Shown piece after piece: positions 12,548 through 24,330 of a stretch of DNA of 64,000 bases. Within the stretch, counting starts at the first letter, position 1, and each line of letters starts with the position of its first letter. The notes beneath the pieces were generated by a model that saw nothing but the letters and a program-made list of their open reading frames with translations, had not been told where the DNA came from and made no database searches. The position numbers and the translations under genes were made by a program. Source of the stretch: Symsagittifera roscoffensis (lineage: Eukaryota; Xenacoelomorpha; Acoela; Convolutidae); the NCBI RefSeq assembly GCF_963678635.1, contig NC_087068.1, forward strand, positions 22,223,029-22,287,028. Reading direction: 5' to 3'.

Positions 12548-13213
12548 CCCGGGTTGAGTTGACTGGAAACATTCTCGCTGATTCAGAAATATATCAGTTT
12601 GTTAGGAAATTCATCGCTAATTCAGGCATATCCCATCTTATAAGATTTTTAGCGATGCTTCAGGGTTATTTCATGGCTAATTTTCTCAGCAATAGTCATG
12701 GATAATTTGGCCAAGATAACTCCTTGAATCAGCGCTAAAAAAAAATCAAAATTTCGAATTGGATTCAAAGTTTTGTTGTCGGTACAATCATAAAACCACT
12801 AATTTGGCATCAAAGTAAAACAATTGTTGCAACCAACTGCTGAAAACAACCTCTAAGTTTTTCATGGCTCTTCAGGAATTTTTCAGGATTGAGATATCCC
12901 TGATTCATAGGTCTTCAGAGTTAATGCAGTAAAAATCCATCCCTGATTCATGGATGATTTATATTTGATTCATACCTGAAATTTAGCGCTAAATCAGTGA
13001 TGATTTAGCCCTGATCATGGATAAAGTGACCCTGATCAATGACTGAACCATAGATGGTAATCGCTGCGATATCTGATTCATACCTGAAATTTAGCGCTAA
13101 ATCAGTGATGATTTAGCCCTGATCATGGATAAAGTGACCCTGATCAATGACTGAACCATAGATGGTAATCGCTGCGAGTTAGCTAATAATTTTTCCTGTT
13201 AACTCAACCCGGG
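12548..13213. mobile_element. 666-bp inverted-repeat element (MITE-like) with internal 108-bp tandem repeat
   Basis: The left end CCCGGGTTGAGTTGACTGG (12548) and the right end CTGTTAACTCAACCCGGG (to 13213) are inverted copies of about 22 bp with two to three mismatches. There is no open frame, so this is a non-autonomous element. Inside, 12966-13073 and 13074-13177 are two essentially identical 108-bp copies in tandem, containing TTAGCGCTAA and CCCTGATCATGG. A target-site duplication is not clear. The flanks are both parts of a TTATAAGA-rich simple repeat. The superfamily is not assigned. Confidence 0.7.
12966..13177 (+). repeat. Two-copy 108-bp tandem repeat
   Basis: The units begin TGATTCATACCTGAAATTTA at 12966 and 13074. 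The copies look identical along their shared length, so the duplication is recent compared with the imperfect terminal repeats of the surrounding element. Confidence 0.9.
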
Positions 13214-14594
13214 GATTCTTATACGATTTTGAATTTTTGCTTAATTGATGGAAAAATATCGTAAGATTCCAGATTATTTCTTTTATGACGAAAGGTTTCG
13301 CCACATCCGAATGAGGCTCATAAAAGAGTGTTTCTTAACATTTTTGAAGGCCAGAGTTCGTTTGATGATTTAAAATTCTATACCGAAATTCGAAATCTTG
13401 TAAGATTTTTATAAGACTCTTATTAGATTTGGAATTTCAGCTTACATGATGAAAGATTTTTGTAAGTTTTCGAAATCAATCCTACAAGATAAGAGTCTTA
13501 TAAGATTTTGAGTTTTACTTATAATTCTTATAAGACTTTGAGAACCGGGGATGTTTTTTTTTTTGAAATTTTCCTTAATTCTCGTAATACTTGAAAAAAA
13601 AATGTTCTAAACGGTTTTGGTTTTATTATATTGTTTCAATCATCAGAAAAGAATGTTTTCAGAATCCTTTTGAAAATAAGGATTTAAATTTGAAAATCTG
13701 AGACTCAAAACTTTTATTTTCAAAGATTTCGTTGTTTTTTTCTGCTGAAAACTTTTTTGATGAAAAATTAATTGTTTTTCTCTTTTCAATAATGTTGTAA
13801 TGTCTTTAATTCTCTAAACATTGACAAATGGGCGACTTTAAGTACAGAACTTTGATTAAACCTATAATGTATTTTGAGAATTTTGAAAGCGATTTTTGAA
13901 ACTGCATAAGTCAAGCTATCTGCCACTTAACCAAAGACTGAATTATGGAAACTACCGATTTGGTTTGTGTTTGAGATAACGATGATTTATTGAAAGTATA
14001 AATAATGATCAAAAACTTATAGTCATCTCAATATTTTTGCTTCAGCCTTTTTTGATCATTTAATTCTGACTAAGTTTCTTATAACAATCAATCAGTTTCT
14101 TAAGATCCCCATTTGCGTTTTAGTTGTATATGGTATTTCAGTATTGAAAAGGAGCTTAAGCTGCTTCTGCTTCTGGTGCCGGCTAGTTTAGCTTCAAACA
14201 ATTTCAGAAATAATTAATTAATTATTTTTTGAATGTTTTTCTGATATTTTATAATCTAACAACTGTTTCTTTCAATTTTTTAATCATGTTTAAGTTATAT
14301 TGGGTCTTAAGCTTTTAAAACTTGCAGGAAAAAAGTTGCCAGCTTTGCAACATTTGCTTATTATTATGTTTTTACTCCAATAAATTATAAATATTCAATT
14401 GGATTATAAAAATGAGTGGTTGAGGGGGTGAATAAATCAACGGTTTTAATTTTTAAAATTATCTTAACTTTTGAGCTCTTTTGCTCATCTAAATTCCTTC
14501 TTACGAAAAATCTAATCAACAGAACTGAATATTGTAGCGGCGTTGAAACAAAATTATGAACATGAACAGAGACTTTTCAGACGCCCCCCTCCAC
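13214..14594. other. Gene-free AT-rich stretch
   Basis: It holds scattered copies of a short TAAGATTTTTATAAGACT-like repeat at about 13395-13545 (also at 10970-11060 and 12528). No coding exon or known element was recognised. Confidence 0.45.
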
Positions 14595-15110
14595 TTAAAA
14601 ATGGATTATAATATTACTATTTGAGGTGGGGTGGGGGGGGGGAGTTGTTCAGGCGAAGGTTTTCAGGTGGATAGGGGGTTGTTCAGGTGGGGGGCGGGGT
14701 GTTCAGGTGGGAGGGGGGGTTCAGTGGGGGAGGGGAGCAAAGGGGCAAACGTTAGGGGGATGAAGCTCAACGGAATCTTTTTGCAATTTGAGTTTAGGTT
14801 TTGGAATGCGTTAGGCCAGGCCGTACACTCGCTTTGCAAAGTTTCCGCATCACTCACTTGATAAATGCTGAAATTCTTGCAAATTTTTTTTGCACGACGC
14901 GCGAAACAAAAATATAGTGGAAAAAAATCCAATTTAACGTGATTTCATACTTATTATAAAATCCAATATAATGGATTCAAAATGAATTATAATGCATTTT
15001 GTTTTGGTCAGAAAAAATGGATTTAAAAAAATGGTTCTAAAAATGCATTTTGTTTTGGCGAGAAAAAAATTGATTTGAATGGATTTAATGGATTTAAAAA
15101 ATGGATTCAA
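14595..15110 (-). repeat. G-rich core element with ATTATAAT arms, diverged third copy
   Basis: Its strongly G-rich core (14629-14755) contains repeated GTTCAGGTGGG units. Next comes a segment matching, in reverse orientation, the sequence next to the C-rich cores at 45.3 and 47.4 kb: GTTTAGG, then GGCCGTACACTC, then TTTGCAAAG. On both sides lie GGATTATAAT or ATTATAATGCA blocks like the arms of those copies. At the right, GCATTTTGTTTTGG plus AAAATGGATT occurs twice in tandem (14994 and 15045). It is non-coding. Confidence 0.6.
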
Positions 15111-15164
15111 ATTTAAATTTAAAAGACTACGAAAATTCGATATAATCGATTTGTTTTTTTTTTA

Positions 15165-15524
15165 AATGCGGGTCCCCCCTTGTACTATTCTGATATTTCC
15201 ATTTTTGGCTGGATGACCCTAAAAACTTTCTAAAGGTGCCTTGTGCGCCAAAATATACTATTTTTGAGAAGGAAGTGTTCGCCGAAAAAAAAACACAATT
15301 TTTGGTCAAAACTGTCCAAAAAGTGCCTAAAAACGCTTTTTTGGCCTGTTTTTTTTTAAGTTTTGCCTGCGGCGCAAAATATTTGGCCAAAACAAGGTCT
15401 TTTTATTGACTTGGGAGACCTCGGAAAATCAATTTGGTCGACCTAAAAAAAAAGTCGACCAAAATTTTTGTCAATTTTTCGAAAGCCCCCCTCCCCCCTC
15501 GAGAAAGCCCTAAATCCGTCCCTG
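15165..15524 (+). repeat. hAT-type MITE copy
   Basis: Family landmarks are TGTACTATTCTGATATTTCC, GGTGCCTTGTGCGCCAA, TTTTTTGGCCTGTTTTTT, GACCTCGGAAAATCAATTTG and the right terminus CCTAAATCCGTCCCTG. The left terminal repeat is degraded or absent. It is non-coding. Confidence 0.75.
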
Positions 15525-16829
15525 TTAACATTAGAAACTTATAACATTTTTTATCGCGTTTCTTTATTCTTCGTAGAGCTTTAATATTCATAATTGCAAC
15601 TTGTTTCTGGAACTAAGAAACGTTTGCTTTAATATTTCTAGTGCTAAACAACTTTCTTCGAAAATATGCGAGTATAGGTGCCTCATTTTGTTGAGTTTTG
15701 TTTGTTTTAGACCAATTTCAGATTTGACTCTTGTTTTATTTTGAATGCCTAAAATTACATAAATTATGTTTTTAAGCAGTTCTTGGGTCCAGTGAATTTC
15801 AAATCAAGTTTAATCCAATTGAATGTGTTTTGATTGATTTCAAATAATTTTCAAAAGAATTTTCCGTTTCGCGAAAAACTGAATAGAAAATTTAATCCTA
15901 GTCGCGATTAGAGCAAGATTTTATCCGCTAAAACTTATAATCTTAGGCTTTTACGAGCGAGTAGTGCAAGCAAGTAAAGCAAGCAAATTGAATAAAAACC
16001 CTTTAACTAAGCGATATAAAGTTTAATTTTCTAGCTTTAAAAACAAAGTATATACACACACACACACACAAAAAAAACAGAATTCTTGGTTTTCTTTTCA
16101 TTTTCCTATAACTTACTGTGGCTATTTTCTTCTCTGCTCGAAACAAGATACAATTAATTGTTTTGCGAAGATAATTTTGATCGTATCTTTTCGCGTCAAA
16201 TAATATTAGGTAACTCAAGGTAAACTCGCAATTGGTCATCGGTCATGTGTTTCATCACAATGAAACCCTATTAGTCATAATTTGGATTCTTGAAAAGTTC
16301 AAAAATTTTTCTGTCGAGAAAAACGTAGTTTAGTTTTTTTTTGGCTTTTGAAAGTCATTCGTATATGAGCTTTCAATTTAATCTCCCGGTTATTATACGT
16401 TAGTTTGACTAGTATATCGTCTCATTAGACCAACTCCATTGCCCTTTATTGGAGAATGAACAACATGAAATTCAGTAGAAAAGTGTTTTGTCATTTTTTC
16501 AATTTTTCACTTCAATTATTTGGCCGGGCTATTCTGTGGTAATTGCACAGCAAACTTGTTAATTTTGGTACTATAATTCAATAACCAATCCTTCAAATAT
16601 TTTACGAATAGTTTACCTTTCAAAGAGTGGTTTTTATTTTCAAGCGGGGCTTTTTTGATCATACGGTTTTAGTTCGACAAAAAACGGGAACCTTCCAAGT
16701 TGCCTCAATATTTAGTTTTTTCGAAAATTTCAAAAGAAATCTGTTCATTTTCCAATTTGAAATAGTTCGGCACCAGGTGTTTTTTGATCAGAAGCTTCCC
16801 TGATTATTTTGAATTAATCTCTTTTGCAG
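15525..16829. other. Gene-free stretch before the cathepsin exon, with a (CA)n run
   Basis: No exon was recognised. A (CA)n microsatellite of about ten units lies at 16050-16070. This should be intron or upstream sequence of the cathepsin gene. I searched by eye for the conserved CGSCWA active-site exon between 8.4 kb and here and did not see it. Confidence 0.5.
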
Positions 16830-17002
16830 TGTGGCACGTGTTGGAACTTCACCTACTGTCCGCCTGTGAAGGACTATACCGTGTATAAAGTGGATGACTT
16901 CGGGTCTCTTCAAGGACGACAGGCGATGATGAGTGAGATATATCACCGTGGACCTATCGTCTGCTCCATATTTGCCACAAAAGAGTTCGAGCAATTCACA
17001 GG
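16830..17002 (+). CDS. Cathepsin Z/X-like cysteine protease, penultimate exon
   Basis: An internal exon of a papain-family (C1A) lysosomal carboxypeptidase of the cathepsin Z/X type. It opens after a TTTTGCAG acceptor in phase 0 with CGTCWNFTYC, continues through DYTVYKVDDFGSLQGRQAMM, and reads SEIYHRGPIVCSIFATKEFEQFTG to the donor CACAG|GTCTTC in phase 1. The matching part of human cathepsin Z is CGTCNEFKEC...[26 protein letters not shown], so the assignment is strong. The open frame continues past 17002 into intron sequence by chance. The exon joins in phase to 21868. The catalytic cysteine and the propeptide are encoded upstream and were not found, so the gene is partial here, either because upstream exons lie beyond the large repeat block or were lost. 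Confidence 0.92.
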
Positions 17003-19259
17003 TCTTCAAAACTCATACAATCTAAAACATTCAAACCCAGGACTAGGTGTTCGTTTTATTGTTTCGACTTTGAAAGTCGAGGTGCAGTTCTGCGCCTGAA
17101 AATCCGCAGTCGAGAAGCAAAATTAGGCCGAGCATAAAATCGAAACAATCCGAACGAGAAAGTCGAAATATAGGTCAATCACAGTCGAAAACATACGCGG
17201 TTTTGGTCGAGAGACCGAAATTGAAGCATAATTTGAGCACTGCCTATTTTTTCCAAACAAAAATCTCCTATCGAAGTTTTAAATTCAAAGTTGAGAAGAA
17301 AACTTGCTTAAAATCAACTCCATCGGATGTTTCTTTCATGATTAATCAATTGAAGAGAGTTCCTTCATACAAAGTAGAAGACTCCGCCGCGACCTCTTTA
17401 ATTTTTTGAGGTCTGAAGGCTCTCACCCCACGGTAAGAAAAACTAAGTGTTACTCAAAACTCCTCGAATAACTTAACATAATTTTAAGAAGAACAATTTC
17501 AGTGGTTTCCTAGATTATTTGCCTGAGCTTGCTGAGAAGATAGGTTAGATATTAAGAAAGTAAATGACCGAAAAGAGATCGGTTAGTTTTTTTCGCGCTT
17601 CGAGCGCTTTGCGAGATTCTTTTACGCGTTTTGTTCTTTGAAATTCTCAAAATGAAACAGAAAGCCGACAAAATTCAATCTCCAAATCAAATTGTCTTAG
17701 ACTAAACATTTACTTACAATAGCTTTATTCGGCCAGTGGAAATCAACTTCTTCGAGTTAATCAGGACAAAAATTGAAAAACTAGGATAAAAAATAACCGT
17801 AAAAAATATATCCGTTAAAAATGAGAAAATTAGGATGAAAATTAGCAATATTTTTTCAAGAAAGGGGTAAAACTTTTAAACACAACTGTTTTGAACAAAT
17901 AATTCAGCAAAATTGCCTTGAAAACTAAACTATAGACCCCCATGAGCATTTTTCTTTTTGAATTTTTTAAATTCTTAATTTTTTGCGACAAAACAGCGAT
18001 TTTTTTCTTAATAAAAACTATAAATTATCGAATATCAAGGAACAGTTTTCGGAAATGAGTCAACGCCTACAAGCGGTGAAAGAAGTTTGTACAAAGGGGT
18101 AGAAGATGAGCCACTTCAATTTACAAACGGAAAATCTTTAAAAAAAAATTAAACGAGGTGAAATTAAATCGGTAAAAAATGATAATTTGAAATGGGTACA
18201 AAAAAATGAGAGATTACATGCACAGGATAGATATATCCGCAAAGATAGCAAAGCGACTTCTAATACCCTATTTGCCGCATCTAAGACACAAAGTGTATTA
18301 AGAGACCCCTGATGTATTGCGATCTTTTCAGGGTTATTTGTGTATCGATAATTCAGCCAACTAAGACCTGCCATTTTTTAGCGGAAAGCGGCAAGGATAA
18401 TTTTATCCAGCAGCCAAAGTCAAGTTTTTAGAATTTAAGGAAAAGATACTGTTTTTAGCTCGTTTTGAACTTATGAAAACAGAAACAAGTTTAAGGGTAA
18501 ATTTATTTGTACTAATTCAATTTTATAAAAGTACAAGGCAGAAATCAAGCAGAGGCCAGTAAAATTTTTTTATAATATCAGCAAAAATTATTGTTCGATT
18601 TCTCGTCACAAAAATACCGAACAATGTCAAAAAAAAATTTTTTTTTTAAAGTTTTAGCAAAAAATTAGCATAAAAATTAGCAAAACTACAGCATTTTTTG
18701 CTTTGTACAATCTTTCTGACATATCTAATGTGTGCAATTCAACTACAAGAGATAAAAACATCACAAGCAGGAGAGGGGTAGCTCAAGTTCAAATAAAGCA
18801 AAAAACTAAAACCATCACAGTAAAAAAGAGAAAAAAGCTGATGAAAGATGGTAATCCATGAACTCTGAACACCAACTCAAGTGCAAGAACTTTGCCTTAT
18901 GTCTCCACTGCATGTTTTCTCTGGTTGTTTGACCAACTGTGGTGAATTAAGCGGCATGGAAGCAGTTTAAAACCTTTAAAACGTAAGTTGATAAATTTTT
19001 TATTTGAATTTTATAAGACTGTTTTGGATTAGAAACCACAAAATTAGTTTTCGCAGTTTCACAGTTTTCAAAACTTTTCAAAAATCTCCTAGATTTTTTT
19101 ATCAAACTTTTCCAGCACTGAGAAACATGGATTTCCCACTTGAGCAAAAACGTATTTTTACGATATCTGCGGTGTTAGCCTTCGTTTTCAAGGGAAAAAA
19201 ATCCCTACAAACTGGGTAGGTTTGCAATGTTTGCTCGACTGCTCTGTTTAAAAGGTATT

Positions 19260-21200
19260 AGACAAAATTGATTTTATCTTGTATGAAATTTAAAAAATGT
19301 CTGTGTACCTTGCGACGTTGTTGGCATGGCTCAAACACGAAAAATTTGTATAACAAGTCATTGGATTGCTCAAAAAATTGAAACTTCTACAGCTTTACTG
19401 AGTACATTAGGTTTTGAACCATTAGTTATTGCACTAATAGAACCATGGCTAAGAACGGATTCGAATAAAGTATGCCTCAGCCTACCAAAATACCAACAAG
19501 TTCAAAATCAACGCAGAGATAGCAGAGGTTCTGGACTTGGCTTTTTTGTTCATAATGTTTCTGATTTCTAGCCTATTAGCGGTTTTGTTTGAGACCAGTA
19601 TCATTTTTGCCTATCATAAAGTTGTTGAATGATGTTTTATAGTTTTATAGAAGTTTTCAAGTCCTGACTTTAAACTGATTGATTCAACGAAGAGCTTGAA
19701 CATGTTATTGGATAATTTTGATGTGGGAACCAATGATAAACTTGTTCTTTGCGGAAACTTCAACTTTGGCAATTTCTTAGCTCAAATAAAAAAGCTTCAG
19801 ATTTTCCAAGAAGTTTTAATTTAATTTATCAAAAAACAACAATTTATCAATCAGCTGCGTTGAAGTGATGTGGCTAAGTTTTGCGACAGTTATCAAAGAA
19901 TCGGATACATTGAATACAGACCATTCAACAGTATTTACTTAATGAAAAAACCAGAGAGTAGGACTCCTGATAAAATTACTCAAGAAGAATTATGCGATGT
20001 TTGAAACAAATCAGAAGACAAGAAGATTTGCAGAAAGTGAATCAGTGAGCTCTGCTTAAATTACAAACGCACGGCGAAGAAACGACAATATTAGAGTGTA
20101 ATGGTTCTTTCATCTGATATTTACCTTAAAAACAAACTTATTCGATCTACCTACTACGAAAAATATCATCGAAAATAAAAAACCTGGATAATTGACAAAA
20201 TCTAAAGTACCGCTAGCAAAAATGGAGGAAAACTTTGCAAACTGAATCCTTACAGGAAGTGAACTTCAAAAACCGAAATTTGCAAAAAAATACCAATTCA
20301 TCACAAAAACCATAATGTTATTCGAAACAAAACACAAGAGTCTGAATTTAAAATTATGCGAAACAAAAAACAACAGTCTCTATCAAAAATTTAGTAAAAT
20401 TGTCGGGTAAAAGCCAAAATGTTTGAAAAACTGCTCCACAAACGTCTGATTGGTTTTTACATGCACACGGTGTCCTGCCTAAAAACCAACAAAGGTTCTG
20501 TTCTAAATCGATTACAAAGATTCTTTGTGAATTTTCATCAAACATTCGAATTGTTTCGGAATTGAAAAACTTAACGCATGCAACTTTTATAGATCTCTAA
20601 AAAGTGCTTGATACTTTTTTTACTAGAAATATATCTACAAAAAGCTGACACGAGGTCACATGCAAGCATTGTTGAAATAATATTTGACAAATAGATCACA
20701 AATTTTATTTCGACATCCACAGGAATCAGTCCTCGGACCAATACAGTTCAATGTAATGAGAAATGATTCACCATTGGTTACAAATTAAATGAAAATTTTT
20801 TTGCTGATGACACAGCAGTGAAGCAACAAGGACAAATTTCACACCAAGATAACGAGGATTTATCATAAACAGAAAATTTGTCGGAAATCAAAAAACAAAC
20901 TTTGATCCTAGAGAAAACAATAAAATAAAATTTTGATTTTATAACAAAAAAATTGTGTATTGCTATACATACTAATTGACGTACTAGTAACAGGACAACT
21001 AATTAAGATCTAATTGAGCGCCCCTAGATAAAACTGCAATATAGAGTTGTAGTGTGCGGCACAGCTAATAAATTTTCATTTTCAAAACTTGAAATGAAGC
21101 AAAATCAAACCCTTAGAATTCTTTTAAAACAACAAATATATCAATTTGTAATCATTTTTTGTGAAATCTGAGAGATATGTTCAGTAACAAAATTTCTTAT
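19260..21200 (+). pseudogene. Degraded LINE (endonuclease plus reverse transcriptase) inside the cathepsin intron
   Basis: The open piece at 19326-19571 reads like an APE-type endonuclease core: TLGFEPLVIALIEPWLRTDS, then KYQQVQNQRRDSRGSGLGFFVHN. Downstream, broken frames near 20400-20640 read KLFEKLLHKRLIGFLHAHGV-like and LPKNQQRFCSKSITKIL sequence followed by a THATFIDL-KVLDT block. Near 20700-20830 come PQESVLGPIQFN and FADDTAV, the LINE catalytic loop. Many stops and shifts show that it is long dead. It lies in the same orientation as the host gene. The clade is probably near the element at 1-1157, but that is inference. Confidence 0.8.
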
Positions 21201-21289
21201 ATACGAGCTATTAAAAAATTTACTTCAGCTCTTATGTAAATATTTGAAAAATGAATTCCTAAAAATTCAATTGCCGACCCAAAGATTCC

Positions 21290-21637
21290 CCCTTTTTACT
21301 AATTTGAGATATCCGTTTTGGTGACAGAACCTAAAATTTTTCTATAGGCGGTTGTGGCACCAAGATATACTAATTTTGAGGGTGAGTGCACGCCGAAAAA
21401 CGCGATTTTTTGGTGAAACTTTCTTTCGAAAAAAGGGAAAATAAGGCTTTTTTGGCCTGTTTTATCAAAATTTGCCTGCGACACAGAAAATTTGGCCCTC
21501 ACAGGGTCTTTTTAGTCCTTTGGGATGCTCGAAAAATTAATTTGGGTGATCTATACAAAAAGGTCGATAAATTTTGAACTTTTTTTTGAAATTTCGCCCC
21601 CCCCCCCCCCCTCGAGAAAATCCTAAATCCGCCCCTG
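21290..21637 (+). repeat. hAT-type MITE copy
   Basis: It carries TTTACTAATTTGAGATATCC, GGTGACAGAACC, TTTTTTGGCCTGTTTTATC, a C-run and the right terminus CCTAAATCCGCCCCTG. The left terminus is not intact, and no target-site duplication was found. Confidence 0.75.
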
Positions 21638-21867
21638 GTTAATTATTATAATTTTATAAGTAGATTACACACTATCATCCCTCACCGTATCATTAAATGA
21701 GACCTTGAGACTTCAATTTTGTCGTTTTGAAATTCGATTTTGCGATTTTGTCGTAGATTATGTGTTGTGGTTATCTGTAGACTCTATATCATTCTTCAAG
21801 ACAGTGACAGCAATTGTGTCCCATTTGATGAGTTCTGATGTTTTTTTTACTGTGTCGGTTGTTTCAG

Positions 21868-22121
21868 GTGGAACGGTGTATCAACAGGAAGTACCCAGTG
21901 GTCATTATGATCACGTGATTTCGGTCTCAGGGTGGGGCGTTGACGCTGAGGTGGGCGAATACTGGATCATACGTAACAGCTGGGGAACTTTCTGGGGCGA
22001 AAATGGCTGGGCCAGGTTGCCGACAAGTAAGGCATTTCCGAATGATCCGAAAAAGTGGGGAGGAGATTACAATTTGAACGTGGAAACAAGATGTACATAC
22101 GCTGATCCAATTTTGAATTAG
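21868..22121 (+). CDS. Cathepsin Z/X-like cysteine protease, last exon
   Basis: The acceptor TTGTTTCAG|GTGGAACG joins in phase to the exon ending at 17002, giving ...EQFTG-GTVYQQEVPSGHYDH. It carries the catalytic His (codon at 21912) in DHVISVSGWG and the catalytic Asn in YWIIRNSWG, then FWGENGWARLPTS and a cathepsin Z-type C-terminus, YNLNVETRCTYADPI, before the stop at 22119. The tail matches human cathepsin Z YNLAIEEHCTFGDPIV closely and no other cathepsin as well. The open frame begins earlier, at 21705, but that stretch is intron. Both catalytic residues visible here are kept, so nothing suggests a dead gene. Confidence 0.94.
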
Positions 22122-22150
22122 TTTTACGGTTACAAGAACAGTTGGATTGG

Positions 22151-22206
22151 AATAAATTGTCAAAAAGCCTGCAGCTCAAAATCTGTATTATAAATTTGTA
22201 AATAAA
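22151..22206 (+). terminator. Two AATAAA polyadenylation signals after the cathepsin gene
   Basis: AATAAA occurs 30 bases after the stop codon (22151-22156) and again at 22201-22206. Either could set the transcript end. The call rests on position and motif only. Confidence 0.65.
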
Positions 22207-23869
22207 TGTGTGAAAGTGCTTGCTTGTTTCAAAAAAAATGTTTTGAAATGTGTTTTATTGACCTCAGATTTTGCAGTTGCCAGGGACCGCAACGTCTCTG
22301 TCACGATCGACCAAAATGACCAGAAGGAGCAAATTTAAACTTAAATAGCCACGTCCTAAGCGTTGATTGTTTTTGGTGCGTAAACTCGCTTGTGGTGGTT
22401 TTAAATGGAAAAACGAGTTTTTTGGTTTTAACCCCAATTATTTTGGAGTCAAATGAAATTAGCACCAGTTTTCTCGAAAATACATTATGTTTGCAGCATT
22501 CTACTATAAAATTTTTTGGAAAGGTTTTTGCTGTTTTTCATATTCAGTGCTTTTAAAAAATTCTGCCAGTCTCTAGCAGATACTCCGCAAAATCTCACAG
22601 CAGAAATTTCTGAATTAGGTTAGAATCAGCGTAGAAAACGTAGAATCAAAATGCACAAGAAAAATTCAAAAATTTGTTTTGTAGTTAGCCTGAAGACTTT
22701 TCAATCGCTAATTAGCCCTGATTTAAATTATTAAGGTCAAAATGGAAAATGTTGAGATTTCAAATGTTGCGCGAAATGCTTACATTATAAATCATCAGTG
22801 AAGTTTCTACTTGTTTAAAGTAATTTAAATTTCCTTCCTAATAGACCAACGCAAAAAGTTGAAGTTTAAAACTCCTGTGGTTCAGTTTTTCCTATTTTAA
22901 ATTAACTTACAGCTATATATTGCAAAATTTTTTTGACAAAGTTTGCAAAATGGCTGGAGGGGTTATCAAAGAGAATTTCAGCTTAGTAAATGGTAACCCT
23001 GATAAAATTTCTAGAAGAGAGGACCCATTATAGTAGGGTGAGAAATCTTTGAAACAGCAAACTGTGATTATCCCTAATGTCTAAGATTTAGTTTTCAAAA
23101 CTTGAAACCATTTCAGATATTCCTTATTGTTAACTGTTCTTGTGTCAAAATCGTACCAAATCCTTTGCGAGCAAATAACTATAGAGAAGCCTTATTCTAC
23201 TTGTCATTGATCTGGCAGCTGTTTTTGTTCTCTTGTTTTTCTTTAAATAATAAATAGTCTTTAGCAGATGCACAGGTGGAACGCCGGTTGTAACGTTTTG
23301 AAGTTTTAAGCACATTGCTTTGAAATTTTTGTCTTAGCTGAGCAAACTGTTCTGTTGTTAACTCAGTCGTAAAAAATTTAAAAACAGTTAGTAATTGGTT
23401 TGTTACATGATACGGTTAACGCTTCCATTTTTTCCTACAAAAAAAAATTAAAGACAATTTTGAAGATTTGAAGTTTCATCAAAATAATGTTTGTAAGTTT
23501 TTCCATATAAAATTAGACAGTAGATTAAGCACAAGATTCGTAAAACACTGAAAGCTGATTTAAAGAGTAAAACTAGGCTTGAACACAATTCCACAAAATA
23601 TCAATTTTTTTTAAATTTCTTTTTGTATTTTGAATTTGAGTTTTGCCTACAACAAAGACTAGATAATTGACAGAATATATTTTTAAAATTTCTATGAGTG
23701 GTTTCATCTTTATAAATTTTCCAGAAGTTCAGAGATGCTTTTTCATCCCTACTTATGGGGCAACCGATTTTTAAAAATTTTTAAGTGCACTTTTCAGTAT
23801 TTTTCTCGATTTCAATTTTACTAATACGACAAGCCTTGTATGATGCCTTAAGCAAAAACAAAAAAAAAA
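22207..23869. other. Gene-free AT-rich stretch
   Basis: No exon, element or structured repeat was recognised. Confidence 0.45.
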
Positions 23870-24330
23870 CATTGAATTTTTGTACACATCAGGCATGTCG
23901 TTGATATATAACCGAAAAAGCAATGGCCCCAAAAGGAGCCTTGAGTTAAAGCGAATCGGACTACCTAAACAGATTATACTTCACTGCCATCCTCAACATA
24001 TTGTTTCTGATCACTTAATTAATTTTCTAGAAAATTGTTACTTATCACTCGAAAAAGATAGCAGTGTAGTTCTATTAAGGATTTATAGAAAGGTGTGATA
24101 CTGTTTGTCAAAAGATTTTGTCATGGACTGTGTGGAACGAATCAAAGCATGAACACATGATCTCTTGTTTGAAACGCGAACTGCTCCTTCTTGAAAAGAT
24201 ATTTTTTTTGCAATTGTTAAAAATTTTTGAAGTAGAGTTGAGTAGGCCAATAGATCTATAATTGTTGGGACCAGAAAATTCGCCACAATTGTGCAAATCC
24301 CTGCCCTTCGTCAGCTTATGATACGCCGGA
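23870..24330 (-). pseudogene. LINE reverse transcriptase remnant, minus strand
   Basis: Read on the minus strand, two overlapping frames give GPNNYRSIGLLNSTSKIFN and FQEGAVRVSNKRSCVHAL, the RT start and the following Q-F-G-F-like block, separated by a frameshift. Further on, near 23885-23950, the minus strand reads LLLGPLLFRLYINDMPDVY, the LGPLLF-INDM motif just before the missing YxDD. Everything beyond is lost. It is a short, dead fragment. Confidence 0.75.

Larger units (their letters stand above)
17003..21867 (+). other. 4.9-kb intron of the cathepsin Z-like gene
   Basis: A GT...AG intron between the two recognised exons. It contains a TCGA-rich patch at about 17050-17220 with an imperfect inverted repeat (TTTATTGTTTCGAC near 17053 against ATAAAATCGAAACAAT near 17135), a dead LINE (19260-21200) and a hAT-type MITE (21290-21637). 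The remaining 17.3-19.2 kb is AT-rich with no recognised feature. Confidence 0.8.
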
